Source: Lineus longissimus (lineage: Eukaryota; Nemertea; Pilidiophora; Heteronemertea; Lineidae). Taken from it: a stretch of DNA of 64,000 bases. Under the pieces are notes generated by a model that worked only from the letters and a program-made list of their open reading frames with translations, had not been told where the DNA came from and did no database searches. Shown here in pieces: positions 42,130 through 53,930 of the stretch; the stretch's first letter is position 1, and every line of letters starts with the position of its first letter. The DNA is taken from assembly GCF_910592395.1 (NCBI RefSeq), contig NC_088322.1:7993431-8057430 (forward strand), in the 5' to 3' direction. A program made the position numbers and the translations under genes.

Positions 42130-43133
42130 AGGGTATACGGTGAAAAAGGTACAGGAAAAAAAGGTACAGAAAAAAAGGTACGGAAATAAAGGTACAGGAA
42201 ATAAAAGTACAGGAAATAAAAGTACTGGAAATAAAGGTGCCGGAAAAAATTGTACCGGAAAAAAAGGTACACAAAATGGCATAAATAGGTAAAAAAGGTA
42301 CACAATTTTTTTTCAGGATATCATTCTCTTCAACTGTTTCAGACTCGGCCTATGTCTTAATCTTTTCTTCTTCTGTGACTAAGGTGGTGCCTTAAAATAG
42401 TTTAATACATTGCAGACAATTTTGTTACGGAATGAATTTGAGGAAAATTCATGGAAGAAGTTGCCCAACAGGGGAGCTGACGTTTTTTTTGGTAATAACT
42501 ACATGTACATTCATGTTCTCTTAAATTTTAAAATACTCGAGTCGTATTCTTATTAGGGGCAGATCCAGGATCTTGGGAAAGGGGGGTGGGGGCGCACCTG
42601 GCATCCTACCTGGCATTTCACATGAAGATTCTCGCCAATTTCCCTAAAAAGCTTGTGTTTGGTCTTAAATCTAATGATTTGTCTGTTAAGACCTAATTGG
42701 CCAGGCACATTGTTAATTGGGTCCAGCTCTATGATGAATGTTAATTGATTAATTGCAATTTAACTTGAACATTGGTACATTTATCGGTTAACCCTTTTGT
42801 AGAGGGAATTGTCCTAGAATCTTTACTATCATCATGATCTTGATAGCCGTGTTTTCACTCTTGAAAACCATAACGGTACACTGGAAATTTGATATACCTA
42901 GTTCTAAGGCCTATGCAATGCTTACGCAACAAATAAAGTTAAAGTTATGAATAGAAAAAGGGAGAATTCAAATGATATCTAAAAAACTATTGTGTACCTT
43001 TTTTACCTATTTATGCCATTTTGTGTACCTATTTTTCCAGTACCTTTTTTTCCGGTACCTTTATTTCCGGTACTTTTATTTCCTGTACCTTTATTTCCGT
43101 ACCTTTTTTCCTGTACCTTTAGTACCTAGATTC
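42130..43133. mobile_element. Foldback (TU-like) element 2
   Basis: About 1.0 kb with inverted terminal arrays of a 14-16 bp unit (GGTACAGGAAATAAA): left 42140-42305, right 42985-43125. The flanks are an imperfect 8-bp duplication (ACACCTCC / CCACCTCT), and the paralogous empty site (GGACACCTCTAGAAATC) is at 39934-39950. The interior (42306-42985) has no gene. The unit differs from that of element 1 but shares AATA...ACAGG. Confidence 0.82.
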
Positions 43134-43269
43134 CACCTCTAGAAATCATGGCTACATGATGGCCGTCACACCTGGCATATTTTGATATTTTGAAGTATTT
43201 TAAATCAACATGGAACTTCATCCACATGTATGCCAAAAAAACAACATATTATAACAGACTGGTTCTTAC

Positions 43270-43426
43270 CTGTGAGCCCATGAAACATCTCTAACAACTT
43301 GTTGATGAATCGGCTTTCATCCCTGTGATAATTCTCCAAAAAGATTTTGGGGTCGAAATCTGTTTTGTAGTCGTCTCCAGATAATGTTGCTGTTTCAAGT
43401 GATTTGGAAGCTGGATCGTTAGCCAT
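43270..43426 (-). CDS. NNMT/INMT-like methyltransferase gene C, exon 1
   Basis: ATG at 43426, 157 nt, GGTAAGA donor, same phase as gene A. Reads MANDPASKSLETATLSGDDY, then FDPKIFLENYH. It is 12.15 kb from exon 2 because of the insertions between them. If the intron is still spliced, the gene is complete. Confidence 0.78.
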
Positions 43427-44059
43427 GATAAGAAGCAAAGGTGCAAAATGCCTAAGGGCGCAGTACTGTATGCAGCTAAACTGGTCGACGTGGTCTGTTA
43501 ACACTAACGTGGCACCAGGTGGTAAAATGTATAAATGAACATGGGGTCGTGAAGCCTACGTGTAACGTTTTCCATTTAGGTTTATATTCGAATATTTATG
43601 CCATTTATATACGAAATTGAAATTAGTTTATTGTAATACCTGATGGCATTTCTAGTGGAGGTTATATTACTTTGCCAACGTTGATATATGCAGGTTGTGT
43701 TCGTACGCTACATACTAAAATATCAATAGAATAAAGAATACCGGTTACACCTTGGAGTAAACAGAAGAGAAGACGGGATATGACCTGCATTGGCTGTGGG
43801 GCCATATCAGGAAGGGGACATGAATTTCATGACTGAATCCCAACTACATGTATTGGACATTCAGCAGCACAGGCTGCAGTAGAATAAGCGGAAACTTGGA
43901 TTTACCTTAGAAATTACCAACATCCCTGATAATGCGTCCATTGCCTAGGGTAGTCGAAGAGAAAAAGCCACGTTCCCCAGTTAGTGGGCCAAATGTTACC
44001 GTTACCCCTCGGGAGTCAAACAAGTCATCAGATAATCGAAAAGGACCAATCACAAAATG
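43427..44059. other. 5' flank of gene C
   Basis: The first ~80 bases resemble the upstream flanks of genes A and B. Nothing else is recognised. Confidence 0.45.
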
Positions 44060-44250
44060 CCAACATCGGTTTGCGTATCATCCACCGATTCGCATTGCAT
44101 CCAAAAAATCTTTGAGAGGCCCTCTAAGATATATACATGTATATATTTCTTAATATCACTAGTCTCATTGTACCAACTTAAATTGGTCAGGCCAATTTCA
44201 GCAAAAGCACTTTCGATTATCTCGTTGCTTAATTGAAAGGCTTTCAACCT
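44060..44250 (-). pseudogene. Relic of methyltransferase exon 3 (gene D)
   Basis: Degraded last part of exon 3 (CATTGTACCAACTTAAATTGG, CACTTTCGATTATCTCGTTG on the plus strand), breaking into the same foreign sequence as at 22830. Confidence 0.75.
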
Positions 44251-44324
44251 CTATTATTTCGCGAAATTAAGTCATGTAATGCTGTTTAAAGACGATTTGT
44301 GATGCCTCTCCAACGATGTTACTC

Positions 44325-44402
44325 GTTGGCCGAGACGGTTACACTGCCAACAGTGATTCTTTTACCCGATGTCGAAAGGGTTCGAATCCATCCTGGGCCG
44401 CA
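44325..44402 (+). repeat. tRNA-like repeat (SINE-type)
   Basis: TTGGCCGAGACGG (A-box-like, tRNA-Ser/Leu type) and GGTTCGAATCC (perfect B box) are about 40 bp apart. It is the better of two copies. The cloverleaf does not close into a clear acceptor stem, so it is not called a tRNA gene. Confidence 0.5.
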
Positions 44403-47339
44403 CTCTATTTTCATTTTGAAATAAATCGAATGTGATGTTACATTCCCCCCCAAAACAGCTTTTTAGTATTGACTCCTCCATTCTCTGGTTCCAAACTTCG
44501 TCCCTGTCTATTCTTATCATTTTCGAGGGCTATTGGTAGAGTTTGTCACCAAGCGCTGATATCTTGGAAGACCCAACAGGAAATCGTTCAGTCAGATCTT
44601 CCAGAGACTACGCGCCTTTGGTGATGTTGGTGGCCTTTCCGTTCAGTGTGCCGATAGAAGGCCATATATGGTCACGTCCTGGTAGATAAAAATTCGTAGA
44701 AAATCGAATAATCGAAGATTCAGTAAATTGTATGAATAAGTATAAGTATTTTCAAAAACAGATAATCTGTTTTTGGTATTTTCATGAAAACTTTGGTGAG
44801 GGTACAAGCTGAAAATAATGGACCGTGTACTCAGAACTTACATTCCTGACAAAGTTTCAAAGTTTTCTGCACTTTTTGCCGAACTGAAATCGACATCTTG
44901 GGCGGAGTACTTACGTGGCCTGGAGAATAATGACACTGCTTGCCACCATGCGCCGCCACTTGTGTTATCACACTAATGCTGATCTGATAATAATTTTCGC
45001 GAATGCTGCGAGGCAGTTTTGGACATTGCTTTTGAAATTTTAGACAGTCCTATGGTCCTTGGTCGTGTCAAATTCCGCACTAAATATATTCCTCGTACAA
45101 GCGTGAACTATTTCGAGGTACTGTGGGATGTAAGAGACCCCTATTGGGGACTTTGTGTAACTTTATCTGCTGCTTAAATTTTCCCTTTATTGCACCCGGC
45201 CACAGATATTTTTCGGGAAAACAAACTCCTTTGTATATTACCTCGTCTGGTATGTCATTATGCGCATTTCGCACAGGAAACTTATCTTGCACTATTAGTC
45301 AATGGTGGAAAAAACCGCAATGAATAACAGGCTACATGTAGGCTCTACGTGTACCGTAGCGTACACACTACAGTGTACATGTATATCAATTCACGGTTTT
45401 TTACTCTAACTGTTTCGACTATTACTGCTGTATTGTTTTGATAATGATTCTGGCCGAAAAATTTCAGAAAGTTGCCTCCTCCCCTATCTCCAAGATCAAA
45501 AGATAGCAGCGCCCCTGAAATAGGTTTAAAAAGGTATGAAAAAAGTCAAAGAGGCGATATTAATAACGGCAGCGTGCAGGCTATCTAGCCTGCATTTATT
45601 TCGCCCAACTGTGATAGAAATACGTCAGCCGAAAGCGGAAGCCCGGCGAACACATTGAACAGGTTCCATGCGATCATTTTAGTCTACCAGTGTTTAGTAA
45701 GAATAAAAGAAACACTCCTCAAGCACTTTACAAACGTTATTTCTACATGGTTTTTCTCCTTTTTATCCATCGAGATTTAAAATTGGAATTGGTATCCGGA
45801 AAGTGATTAGGCGTCCGAAAATAGGACCAGAAAGGGTTGTGGCCGACGTTACAAACGGATGTATATAACGTATTACTTGCACACAGTATATATTGTGGTA
45901 ATCAGATGAGGAACGTGCAAAATCCACGGAGTAGGCTATAGGCTGTCTAGCTTCACTGGAGTATAGCACATCAACTAAACAACATATACTAAAAGGGGTC
46001 ACAATTATCAACCAATCGTAATTTGAACTGACTGACAGTCTTTGGATATATCATGTTCACCGACCGCAAAGGTAGGTCATTTTTATCAATTAATATGTTC
46101 TCCATCGAGCTGTTGCACACTGGAAGCCTAGACAAATCTTGCATGTAAAACAGGAGAGAAACATGTACTCTGCGTTGAAGCAAGAATACATAAAGACTAG
46201 TCTTTATGAATAAGGCGTCCGAAAATAGGAGTGTAATGATTTTTTTAAAATCCTCTATTTGGAGAGGTCATGGGGCTGCTGGAAGCTACTTTTGCAGAAA
46301 AAGCAACATATCTCGTGTCCAAGTTGACCCTTTAAGAGAAAAACATGTTTAGTCATGAAGAAGAAGACTTTTAACATGATCATGTGTGTGTGAAAAGCAT
46401 ATTAAATATTTGGATATATTTTTTCAACGACTTGTTTCCAAGGAAAATTTATTGATGTATACAGATGTATACCTGCATGATGTATCTCATCCAGGATGAA
46501 GGATGGGGATTTCCAGGAATCCACATCTACAGTTAATTGGTAGTACATGTATGCGTCTAGTATTGTTATCTTATCAGGGACAACGCAGTAGATGCAAGGC
46601 TTTCCATTCCCAATTAACCTTTTGGAGTGTAGAATGATATTTGTGTTAGCCGAAAAAAACACACCTCAAAATCTTTAATTTTTAAGAGTGTCAAGAGGAA
46701 CCTCCTAAGAGTGTAAAAACACCCTGTTTACAATGTTTCATTGGATGGTGTATTAGCCTCGTTTTGACAACGGAGGATTTTGTGAAATAATCATCACTTC
46801 TTAAGTTAATTTACGAGACTGCGGGTTACTGCTGGTAGCATCATATACATGTACTTCTTACCAGGCCCTGGAGAATCAGTGAAAACAGGTGTCTCAAAGC
46901 TACACAACTAAACCTGAGTGAATGAATTCATGCCGCGGTCCAAAAGGGGATTCTAATTGCTTTGAGGTACGGAGCAGTTTTTAAGTTTCAAACGAATGTT
47001 GTAACCGAATGCAGCCCTCGTTTTGTCATCTTTGGCATAGGCCTTGTATCAAGATGCAATGTTCTCGCAGTTTAGTTTGGATGGAGGTCCCCTTATCAAA
47101 GCTATTTCAGCCATGGATCGAAAAAAGTTTGGCGTTCGCGAGAAATCAAAGCGTACATGTACACACCAATTCGTTCAAGTGCTGAAAAAAAATGTAATAA
47201 GTTCGAAAACCTAAACATAGATTCTTGGTTGCAGCCTTGTTGTGCAGAAATGGAAGGTAGTGTAGTCTATCGCAAAGGAGTCCCTGTTTCTAGGTACCTA
47301 TTTCAAAGATATTGATTATACATTCGAAAGCAAAATTGA
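44403..47339. other. Non-coding, remnants only
   Basis: Bases 44403-44530 repeat 23014-23160. 45085-45165 is a third copy of the GTACAAGCGTGA repeat. 45850-45925 resembles 633-720. No gene recognised. Confidence 0.45.
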
Positions 47340-47575
47340 TGGGACCACATCAAAACTCGACTATTTCATGGTCTCAGAAACTCTGTTTGAGTTTATCAAT
47401 GAAAATAAAGTAAGACGTGAGGTTGATAATCCATCAGATCACTCTGACTTGATTACCAATCAAGTACATGAAACAGAAAAAGGCTGCGCGTTTACCGGTC
47501 CTAACTGGAAAAGAGCATGTGAAGCAGACATTGCTAACTATGAAATGACATTAGATTTATACTAGATAGTATTGG
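47340..47575 (+). pseudogene. Fragment of LINE AP-endonuclease domain
   Basis: The reading YTFESKIDGTTSKLDYFMVSETL followed by NPSDHSDLI has the end of an apurinic-like endonuclease (the SDH motif). It is closed by stops. Bases 47690-47850, with a (AATA)n tail, may be the remains of the 3' end. Confidence 0.6.
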
Positions 47576-48411
47576 CAAGATTTCTGACGCCACTGGCACG
47601 ATGTGCAGAAACGACTTTTGCAGAACTAAAACGATGAAATAGAAATATTACATGAACTACGTGTAAACGCGTGACAGTGTGTCCATGCGGGAGCAATCTG
47701 CATTCCGCATTCGGAGAGGAGGCCCGACGCCCATGCTCCGGGTCTCTTAATTCACGGATGAATTTTTACCTGCACCTGCACTCCTTATTGTAAATGTACC
47801 GCATGGCGCATGTGTACGAATAGATAAATAAATAAATAATTTAATGACGTGGTTCCGAATATGCTTAAATATCATGTGCAATTGGATATGCACGTACAGT
47901 CCATACTAGATTCGTACATATATTGGTATAAGGCTTGATTCACTCGGAGAGGTGGATGCATAAACACGTAAAGGTGGGACACCCTTGAAGAGGTTGTTGT
48001 TGATTCAGTCCACAGGGTACTGTTAGGTCTTACGTGAACACCTCGTTGGCTTCATAGTTTCGTATAATTTAGAATGGTGCAGACTTCAAGCGCAGCAGCT
48101 GAACCATATGGAGATTCCTACCTGTAGTTAAATATCGTTGGTTGCATTCCTCAACCCAGATACCTGCAGTGATGACTCGCCGAATGCTCCAATCCATAAT
48201 GTTCATGTTAACACTTTCTTATACACTGGTCTGCAAAAATATTAGGACAGGAGCAATATTTGCTCACGTCCGTTAGCCCGGCACGTTTCGTAACCACTGG
48301 GGCTATGGACTTGAAACTTTCATAGTATCCCTTTAAGGGTTGCGGGCGCTAGCTTCACGGCCAATGCAACCCTCGCCTCTTTTTACGGCTGGGCTTGGGA
48401 CCGGCAATGGC
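47576..48411. other. Non-coding, no gene seen
   Basis: An (AATA)n run at 47825-47845. Otherwise nothing recognised. Confidence 0.4.
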
Positions 48412-49091
48412 CGGGTAGCGAATTTATTTTCCTGAACCTTTCGGGCAGGACAGTGTACATTTGTACACATGTTCTCAGCCAATCAGAATCCGATAAATCT
48501 GAAGAAAGCACCGCATTGTCTAGTTAAGCGCGTTGAAAACAATCAGTCTTGAAAAAACACATTGCACGAAATGATAAATTTTGACTACTGTATGCAAAAC
48601 AGCAGGTATGGCTATTCTATTTGTGTCTTTTGAACCCATTATGCTTGTATAGTTTTGTTTGTATTTTATACTGTGTAGAACTTGCCATTATATCAGTATT
48701 TTATACTGTGTAGAACTTGCCATTATATCAATAGATATTTCTGTAAAATGATGCTTCAAATAACGCTGCTCTCACCATACAGTATCAAAATATACTGGAG
48801 GAAGACCATACACATGAGGCAGTATCGAAAGACAAGTCTCATTGCAGAGAAACATATTCATACTGGAGGAAGACCATTCACATGAGGCAAGTCTCATTGT
48901 ATATTCATACTCAATATGATATCTGAATGACTATCCCTTGGATCTTGGAGATGGGCTATTGTTATTGTCCTTTCTGTAGGTAGGCCTATGTTGCAGGCAG
49001 CATAACTCAAATATCTAAAATCTAAATCACAAGGGAAAGAAACGCATTATAAAAATAAAATATAAAGTAAAAAAAATAAAATAAAAATGTT

Positions 49092-49163
49092 GTCCACAAC
49101 TGGATTCGAACTCGCGACCTTTGGATCGAACATCGTATTCTGCCATTTCTGACGAGCGCTCTA
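49092..49163 (-). repeat. tRNA-like sequence
   Basis: The minus strand reads TGGTAGAGCGCTCGTCAG (A box) and GGTCGCGAGTTCGAATCC (B box), followed by a T-run that could end pol III transcription. The acceptor halves do not pair, so it is a SINE-type or decayed tRNA. Confidence 0.5.
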
Positions 49164-50905
49164 CCATCATCATCATCAAATACGCTTTCCGTCATTGGCT
49201 GACATTGCGCGCGTCACAAGGCATCTCCATGCCGCCCTATCATTTGCCAGTTCGGTCACGTGATCTATATCAAAGTTTATGTTGATAGTAGCGAGGTCTG
49301 TTTTTATTTGGCTCATCCATGTGGTTCTTGGTTTGCCTCTGGGTCTTCTTGTCGGCTTTCGGAATTCATCTATGGCTTGTTTTGCTGGTGTTCCCTCTGG
49401 TAGTCTTAGGAGGTGTCCAAGCCAGTTCAGTCTTCTCCTTTTTACATCTTGGCTCCATGAGTGGGTTTTGGTTGTTTGGTACAGTTCTTGGTTTGAGATT
49501 CTGTCTGCTCTTTTGACATAAATTATTCTTCTCAGGAGGGTTCTTTGGAAGGTGTCGATTTTGTTTCCCAGTAGTTTCGTGAGGGTCCAGAGTTCACTGT
49601 TGTAAAGAAAAATGCTGGTGACGAAAGTTCTGAAGATGTTCATTTTGATTCTGGTTGTGGCTCTTGGGTTGTTGAAGTATTTGGATAGGGTGTTGAAGGC
49701 GTCCATGGCTAGGCCTTTTCTTCTCTTTATATCCTTCTCCGTGTCAAGGTGGCTTCCCAGGTATTTGCCTTTTTTCCATTCCTCGTCTCCTGTTCGGCTG
49801 ATGGTAAATTCTTCTGTTTTCTCTAGGTTGACATGGAGGTTTCTCTTCTTTAGTTTTGGTGGGATGTTTTCTTTGACGTAGCTTCTGATTCCTTTACTTG
49901 TTGTGGCCCATCCTATATCGTCTGCATACTGTTGATCAATGTTGAGTTTTTTGGCTGGGTTTGGTTGGTGATAGTTATGGTCTTGGAGATGTGGAGGGGT
50001 AATCTCTGGCTGTGGATTGGCTCTGTGATAGTTGTGATCAAGGAGGTGTGGAGGGTTCGGTGGTCTGGCTTCTTGGATGGATTTTGCTAAATACAGTGTG
50101 AAGAGAATGGCGCTGGCGCAGTCTCATTGTGGTGTTCCTATATTGGTTTTGAAATTTTCTCCGAAAGTTTTCCCGCATCTGACTTTTATTTGGACATCTC
50201 GTAGGAGTAGATCAAACATATGGAGTTCGTCTTCTTCTAGTACTTCTCCTAGGTCTTTGATTAGATCTGCTCGTCTCACTGTATCGAAGGCTTTACTCAT
50301 GTCTAGGAGTAGGATGTGAATTTCGTAATCTGTAGATGTTATTGCTTTTTCTGCTAGGAGTTTTAGAGTGAAAACGTGTTCTGTGGTGCTGCGTCCGGAT
50401 CTGTATGCTGCTTGGGTAATAGGGATGGCATCATTGAGTTTTGCTGCAGTTCGTCTTATCATGATTATGGCCAGGATTTTACGCAGTATCGAGAGTAGAA
50501 TTATGGGTCTTAAGTTCTGCGGTGGTCCTTGTTTCTTTCCTGGCTTTGGAAGAGGGACTAGGATTCCTTGTTTTATCTCCGTTGGGTGTTCGCCTGTCTT
50601 TGCCATGTGGTTTAGGATGTCAGCTATTTCTTGAAAGACTATGGTAGGACTGTGTTTGATGAGATCGGCTTTCAGATCATCACATCCCGCACTTTTGTTG
50701 TTACCAAGGGTCTTAGCAGCTTGTTGGACTTCTTTAGCAGTAAAAGGATGTCTCATCTCTTGTGGTTGGATGTACTGTATTTCTTCTTGGTCGTCTTGAT
50801 GAAAGATCTTTTGGAAGTGTTGTGACACGAGTTCTACTTGTTGTTGCTCACTAGTTGCTATTCCTTTTTCACCTTCGACAATCGCTCGACCAACACTGCT
50901 CTAAT
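49164..50905 (-). pseudogene. RTE-like LINE, 5'-truncated reverse transcriptase
   Basis: Reading from 50905 leftward: NKSAGCDDLKADLIKH, LLDMSKAFDTVRR, GTPQ then a TGA stop (near 50134), DCASAILFTLYLA, QQYADDIGWAT, and a C-terminal LNWLGHLLRLPEGTPAKQAID with GRKPRTTW-like basic stretch. It ends NDGKRI, almost at once followed by a (GATGAT)n tail, the very short 3' end usual for RTE-like LINEs. Apart from the TGA in the GTPQGD position it reads open through two long frames. Confidence 0.8.
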
Positions 50906-51005
50906 GTTTCTAAGACGTCTGTTTGTCGAAATCTGATTGGCTGAAAGTCCCTGTACAAATGTACAATGTACTGCCCGAAAGGTTCAGGAAAAAAAATTCG
51001 CTTCC

Positions 51006-51146
51006 CGCCATCAACTCACGACGTTTCGCTTCCATCCCATGGCCTCCACTCGCTTGGATCGCCTTATGGCAAACATTGACAAACCATGCCGTACCGGGCG
51101 ACAGAATGAGGCCGGTCCAATGCGTCCGGAGTGTAGCATGGAGAAG
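51006..51146 (+). other. Short plus-strand frame interrupted by the BEL insertion
   Basis: A frame beginning MASTRLDRLMANIDKPCR runs to SMEK at the BEL target site. Before insertion the next codon would have been TAA, or GTAACG could have been a donor. 35 codons, no known domain. Confidence 0.25.
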
Positions 51147-52097
51147 TGTGCTGACCATGGGCTTAGCTCGAAAATGCTGAACAACCATTCTTTCATGTAA
51201 TATTTCTTTATTATCTTCCCATTTAGGTTAATTCAGATTGACTGCAAAATACAAATTTAAGCAACCATGAGTGATAGAAAACTCATTATACAACAAGATT
51301 TTTACAATTAGTTCAACAACTCAAATAAAGAGGGCGCTGTGAACGTCATGTATTTTGCATCAGTGATCTATCAATGGCAAAACACGGCAACCAAATATGC
51401 CAGCATCACCAAGTAAGAAGCTACACTAAGCTTGGGAATGAAACCCAAGTCAATTGCATGCACAACAATAGCAGCCTAGTTCACTATCAATACTGTCAAC
51501 ACACAAAGCAGCCATTATAGCTGGAAGATGACCCATATACGCCCCCTTGTCTTGCACAACACATACAACTTGAAACACCAATTAAACATTGTAGTCATCA
51601 AACTAAGACCAAGCATGGGATAAGGATAACTCCAGAATAGCATTGAATGTGTTGTTAACTTCATGGAAATTAATGCTTCATAGCCAAATTATTGCTTAAC
51701 AGACCCAATCATATAACTAGTTGTGCTAGACTACACACACATACGTGTAAGCATCTTTAAGACAATGGCTGAATCTTCAACCCTCAGTTTAACTCCATAA
51801 GGCACTCAAAACTAAACAAGAAGTACATCAAATATCACCTACCGAAACTTCAGTCCTATTTAATCTTCATGGCCTGGCACTTAACATTATTTACTACAAG
51901 CTTTATCACCATTTCTCAGTTGAAATCGACACAAGGTACGGGCTCTGATGCTCTTTGATGCTTGACGCAGACTCTTATGGGACCAACGACCTGTGTCTCA
52001 CCTTGATTCTAAAGATAGGCTTGACCTAAAGACAGTGACCCGGGTGCATATGAAAATGTTTGTAAATAAAACCAAGAGTGGAGTTTTGGCCGTAACA
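51147..52097 (-). repeat. BEL/Pao 3' LTR
   Basis: Begins TGTGCTGACC and ends GGCCGTAACA on the plus strand. The adjacent minus-strand AATTAAGGGGCCGGGA is the likely polypurine tract. Confidence 0.95.
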
Positions 52098-52567
52098 TCC
52101 CGGCCCCTTAATTGCGAAGTAGCGGCTTCGAAGCAATTACTATCCAATTACATTTCTCAAAAAAGGCCTAAACTAAATGGTTAATAAACACCTGACCACT
52201 ACTACAAGCTCACAATACTAAATGAGTCCTAGGGTTTCCTTTAACTAAACAAAATGTCAATAATCATCAAATTGTCTCTCGAGAGCATTTTCTCCTGGTG
52301 AGTCTCTTTTACCTGATGCAAATCGTGGACCTCCATTTGTGGCTTGGTCATCTAACATGTCGTCCATCTACCATAGGTACTAATGCTGGCTTCTCAGAGG
52401 GATGAGACTTGAGACATCGTAACCCAGATGCTGGAGAGCTTAACGGGAACTAAACCTTGCTCAAGGGAACCCGTAGGCTACAGAGGGAAGGAGTTGCCTC
52501 ACATGTGCTCCTTTGGCAGACGGCGGTGAAGCTAGCCTACCCTGTTACCCTTCTTGAGTCTTCTTGG

Positions 52568-53930
52568 CTACGTCTCTTCAGCAATTGGAAGCTCATTTTC
52601 TCCTTTGTTACCTTCTACTAGAAGACATAGCTTGGCAATAGGCCTGTCCAAGAGAGAGTGGGATGTGTGTACGCTGGCTGATCGCACGTGACCACTGCCG
52701 TCGATTTTGACTAATTCGACCTTCGCGAGCAACCATGAATTCCTAGGTGCCGAATTCTCAATTACGAGCACGACATCTCCAGGCTCTACATTTCTCGATG
52801 TTCTCCTCCACTTATGTCTCTCTTGTAGGGTTGGTAGGTACTCTGAATACCAGCGCTTCCAAAATGCGTCTGCCAGAAACTGCATTTGTCGCCAGCGTCT
52901 CTTAGCATAACAATCCTTCCTATCAAAGAGGCCGGGCGGTAGGTTGGCCTCACACCTCATTGTCAGTAGCGTGTTTGGTGTCAATGGTCTTAGATCGCTT
53001 GGGTCTTCTGAAGTCTGTCTTAGCGGTCTGCTGTTGATGATGTTCTCGACTACGCAGAATAATGTCGCGAGACCCTCATCATCGACTTTGATGACTTGTT
53101 CTTGCAGGAGTGAGAACAGGATTTTCCTGATCGTCCGTATTTGCCTCTCCCATGCACCACCAAAGTGAGAGGCAGCTGGTGGATTGAACTCCCAGGTTAC
53201 GCCTTTCTGGAGCAGCCAGGTGGCTATGCGATCGTTGTTCCAGCGCTTGATGGAATCTTGCAGCTCTCTCTTGGCCCCAACCAAGTTAGTGCCATTATCT
53301 GAGCGAATGACCTTAGGAGCTCCCCTTCTAGCCATGAATCTCCTTATTGCCTGAATACAGGAACTGGTGTCGAGCGTATGAGCTAATTCTATGTGGACTG
53401 CTCTGATGGCAAAGCAGGTGAATACAACTCCATACCTCTTGTAAACGCTTCGGCCTCCCTTCACCTCAAAGGGGCCAAAATAATCCATCCCAATTCTTGT
53501 GAATGGTGGTTCCTCTCCGATCACCCTGTCTATTGGTAGGTTTGCCATTTTCTGTTCCAAAGCTTTGGCCCTGTAGCGACGGCATATGACGCATTTGGCG
53601 ATGAACTGCTTTATAAGGCTGATGGCTCCCAGTATCCAATACCTCTCTCTTAGGTTCGTAAGGACCGCACCTCTACCCAGGTGACCAACATCTCTGTGAA
53701 TCCTCTCAATTATCCTGGTGGCGATTATGGACTGCTTTGGAATCAGTATCGGATGTTTCTGTTGAAATGACAAGGCTGGTGCTCTACTCAGTCGGCCCCC
53801 GACCCGAAGAATTCCATCTTCCATTAGCGGGTCTAAATTCTGAATGGGGCTGGACCGTCGGAGCTCTATACCCTTTTCAATGGCGTTGATCTCATCCGAG
53901 AAGAAGCTCTTCTGTTCATGTTGTATGATT
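52568..53930 (-). CDS. BEL/Pao integrase part of Pol
   Basis: Zinc-finger region (HRDVGHLGRG...CVICRR), then triad residues in GMDYFGPFEV, IRSDNGTNLVG and HFGGAWERQIR, then the DUF-type C-terminus with PGDVVLV. The open frame with ATG begins at 53824 but reads back to about 53930, where one base is missing from an A-run (GGAAAATC) and joins it to the upstream frame. It ends at a stop at 52568. Confidence 0.92.

Larger units (their letters stand above)
48412..51005. mobile_element. Segment bounded by ~78-bp inverted repeats
   Basis: 48412-48489 and 50930-51005 are inverted copies (GAACCTTTCGGGCAG; TGTACATTTGTACA; CAGCCAATCAGA). Inside are a short duplicated stretch (48660-48730, 48790-48890), a tRNA-like sequence and a LINE. 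Probably a DNA transposon or MITE later filled by a LINE; no target duplication was found. Confidence 0.65.

Noticed and set aside
49092-49163. Functional tRNA gene
   Set aside because: A and B boxes and a T-run are present, but the acceptor stem halves do not pair.
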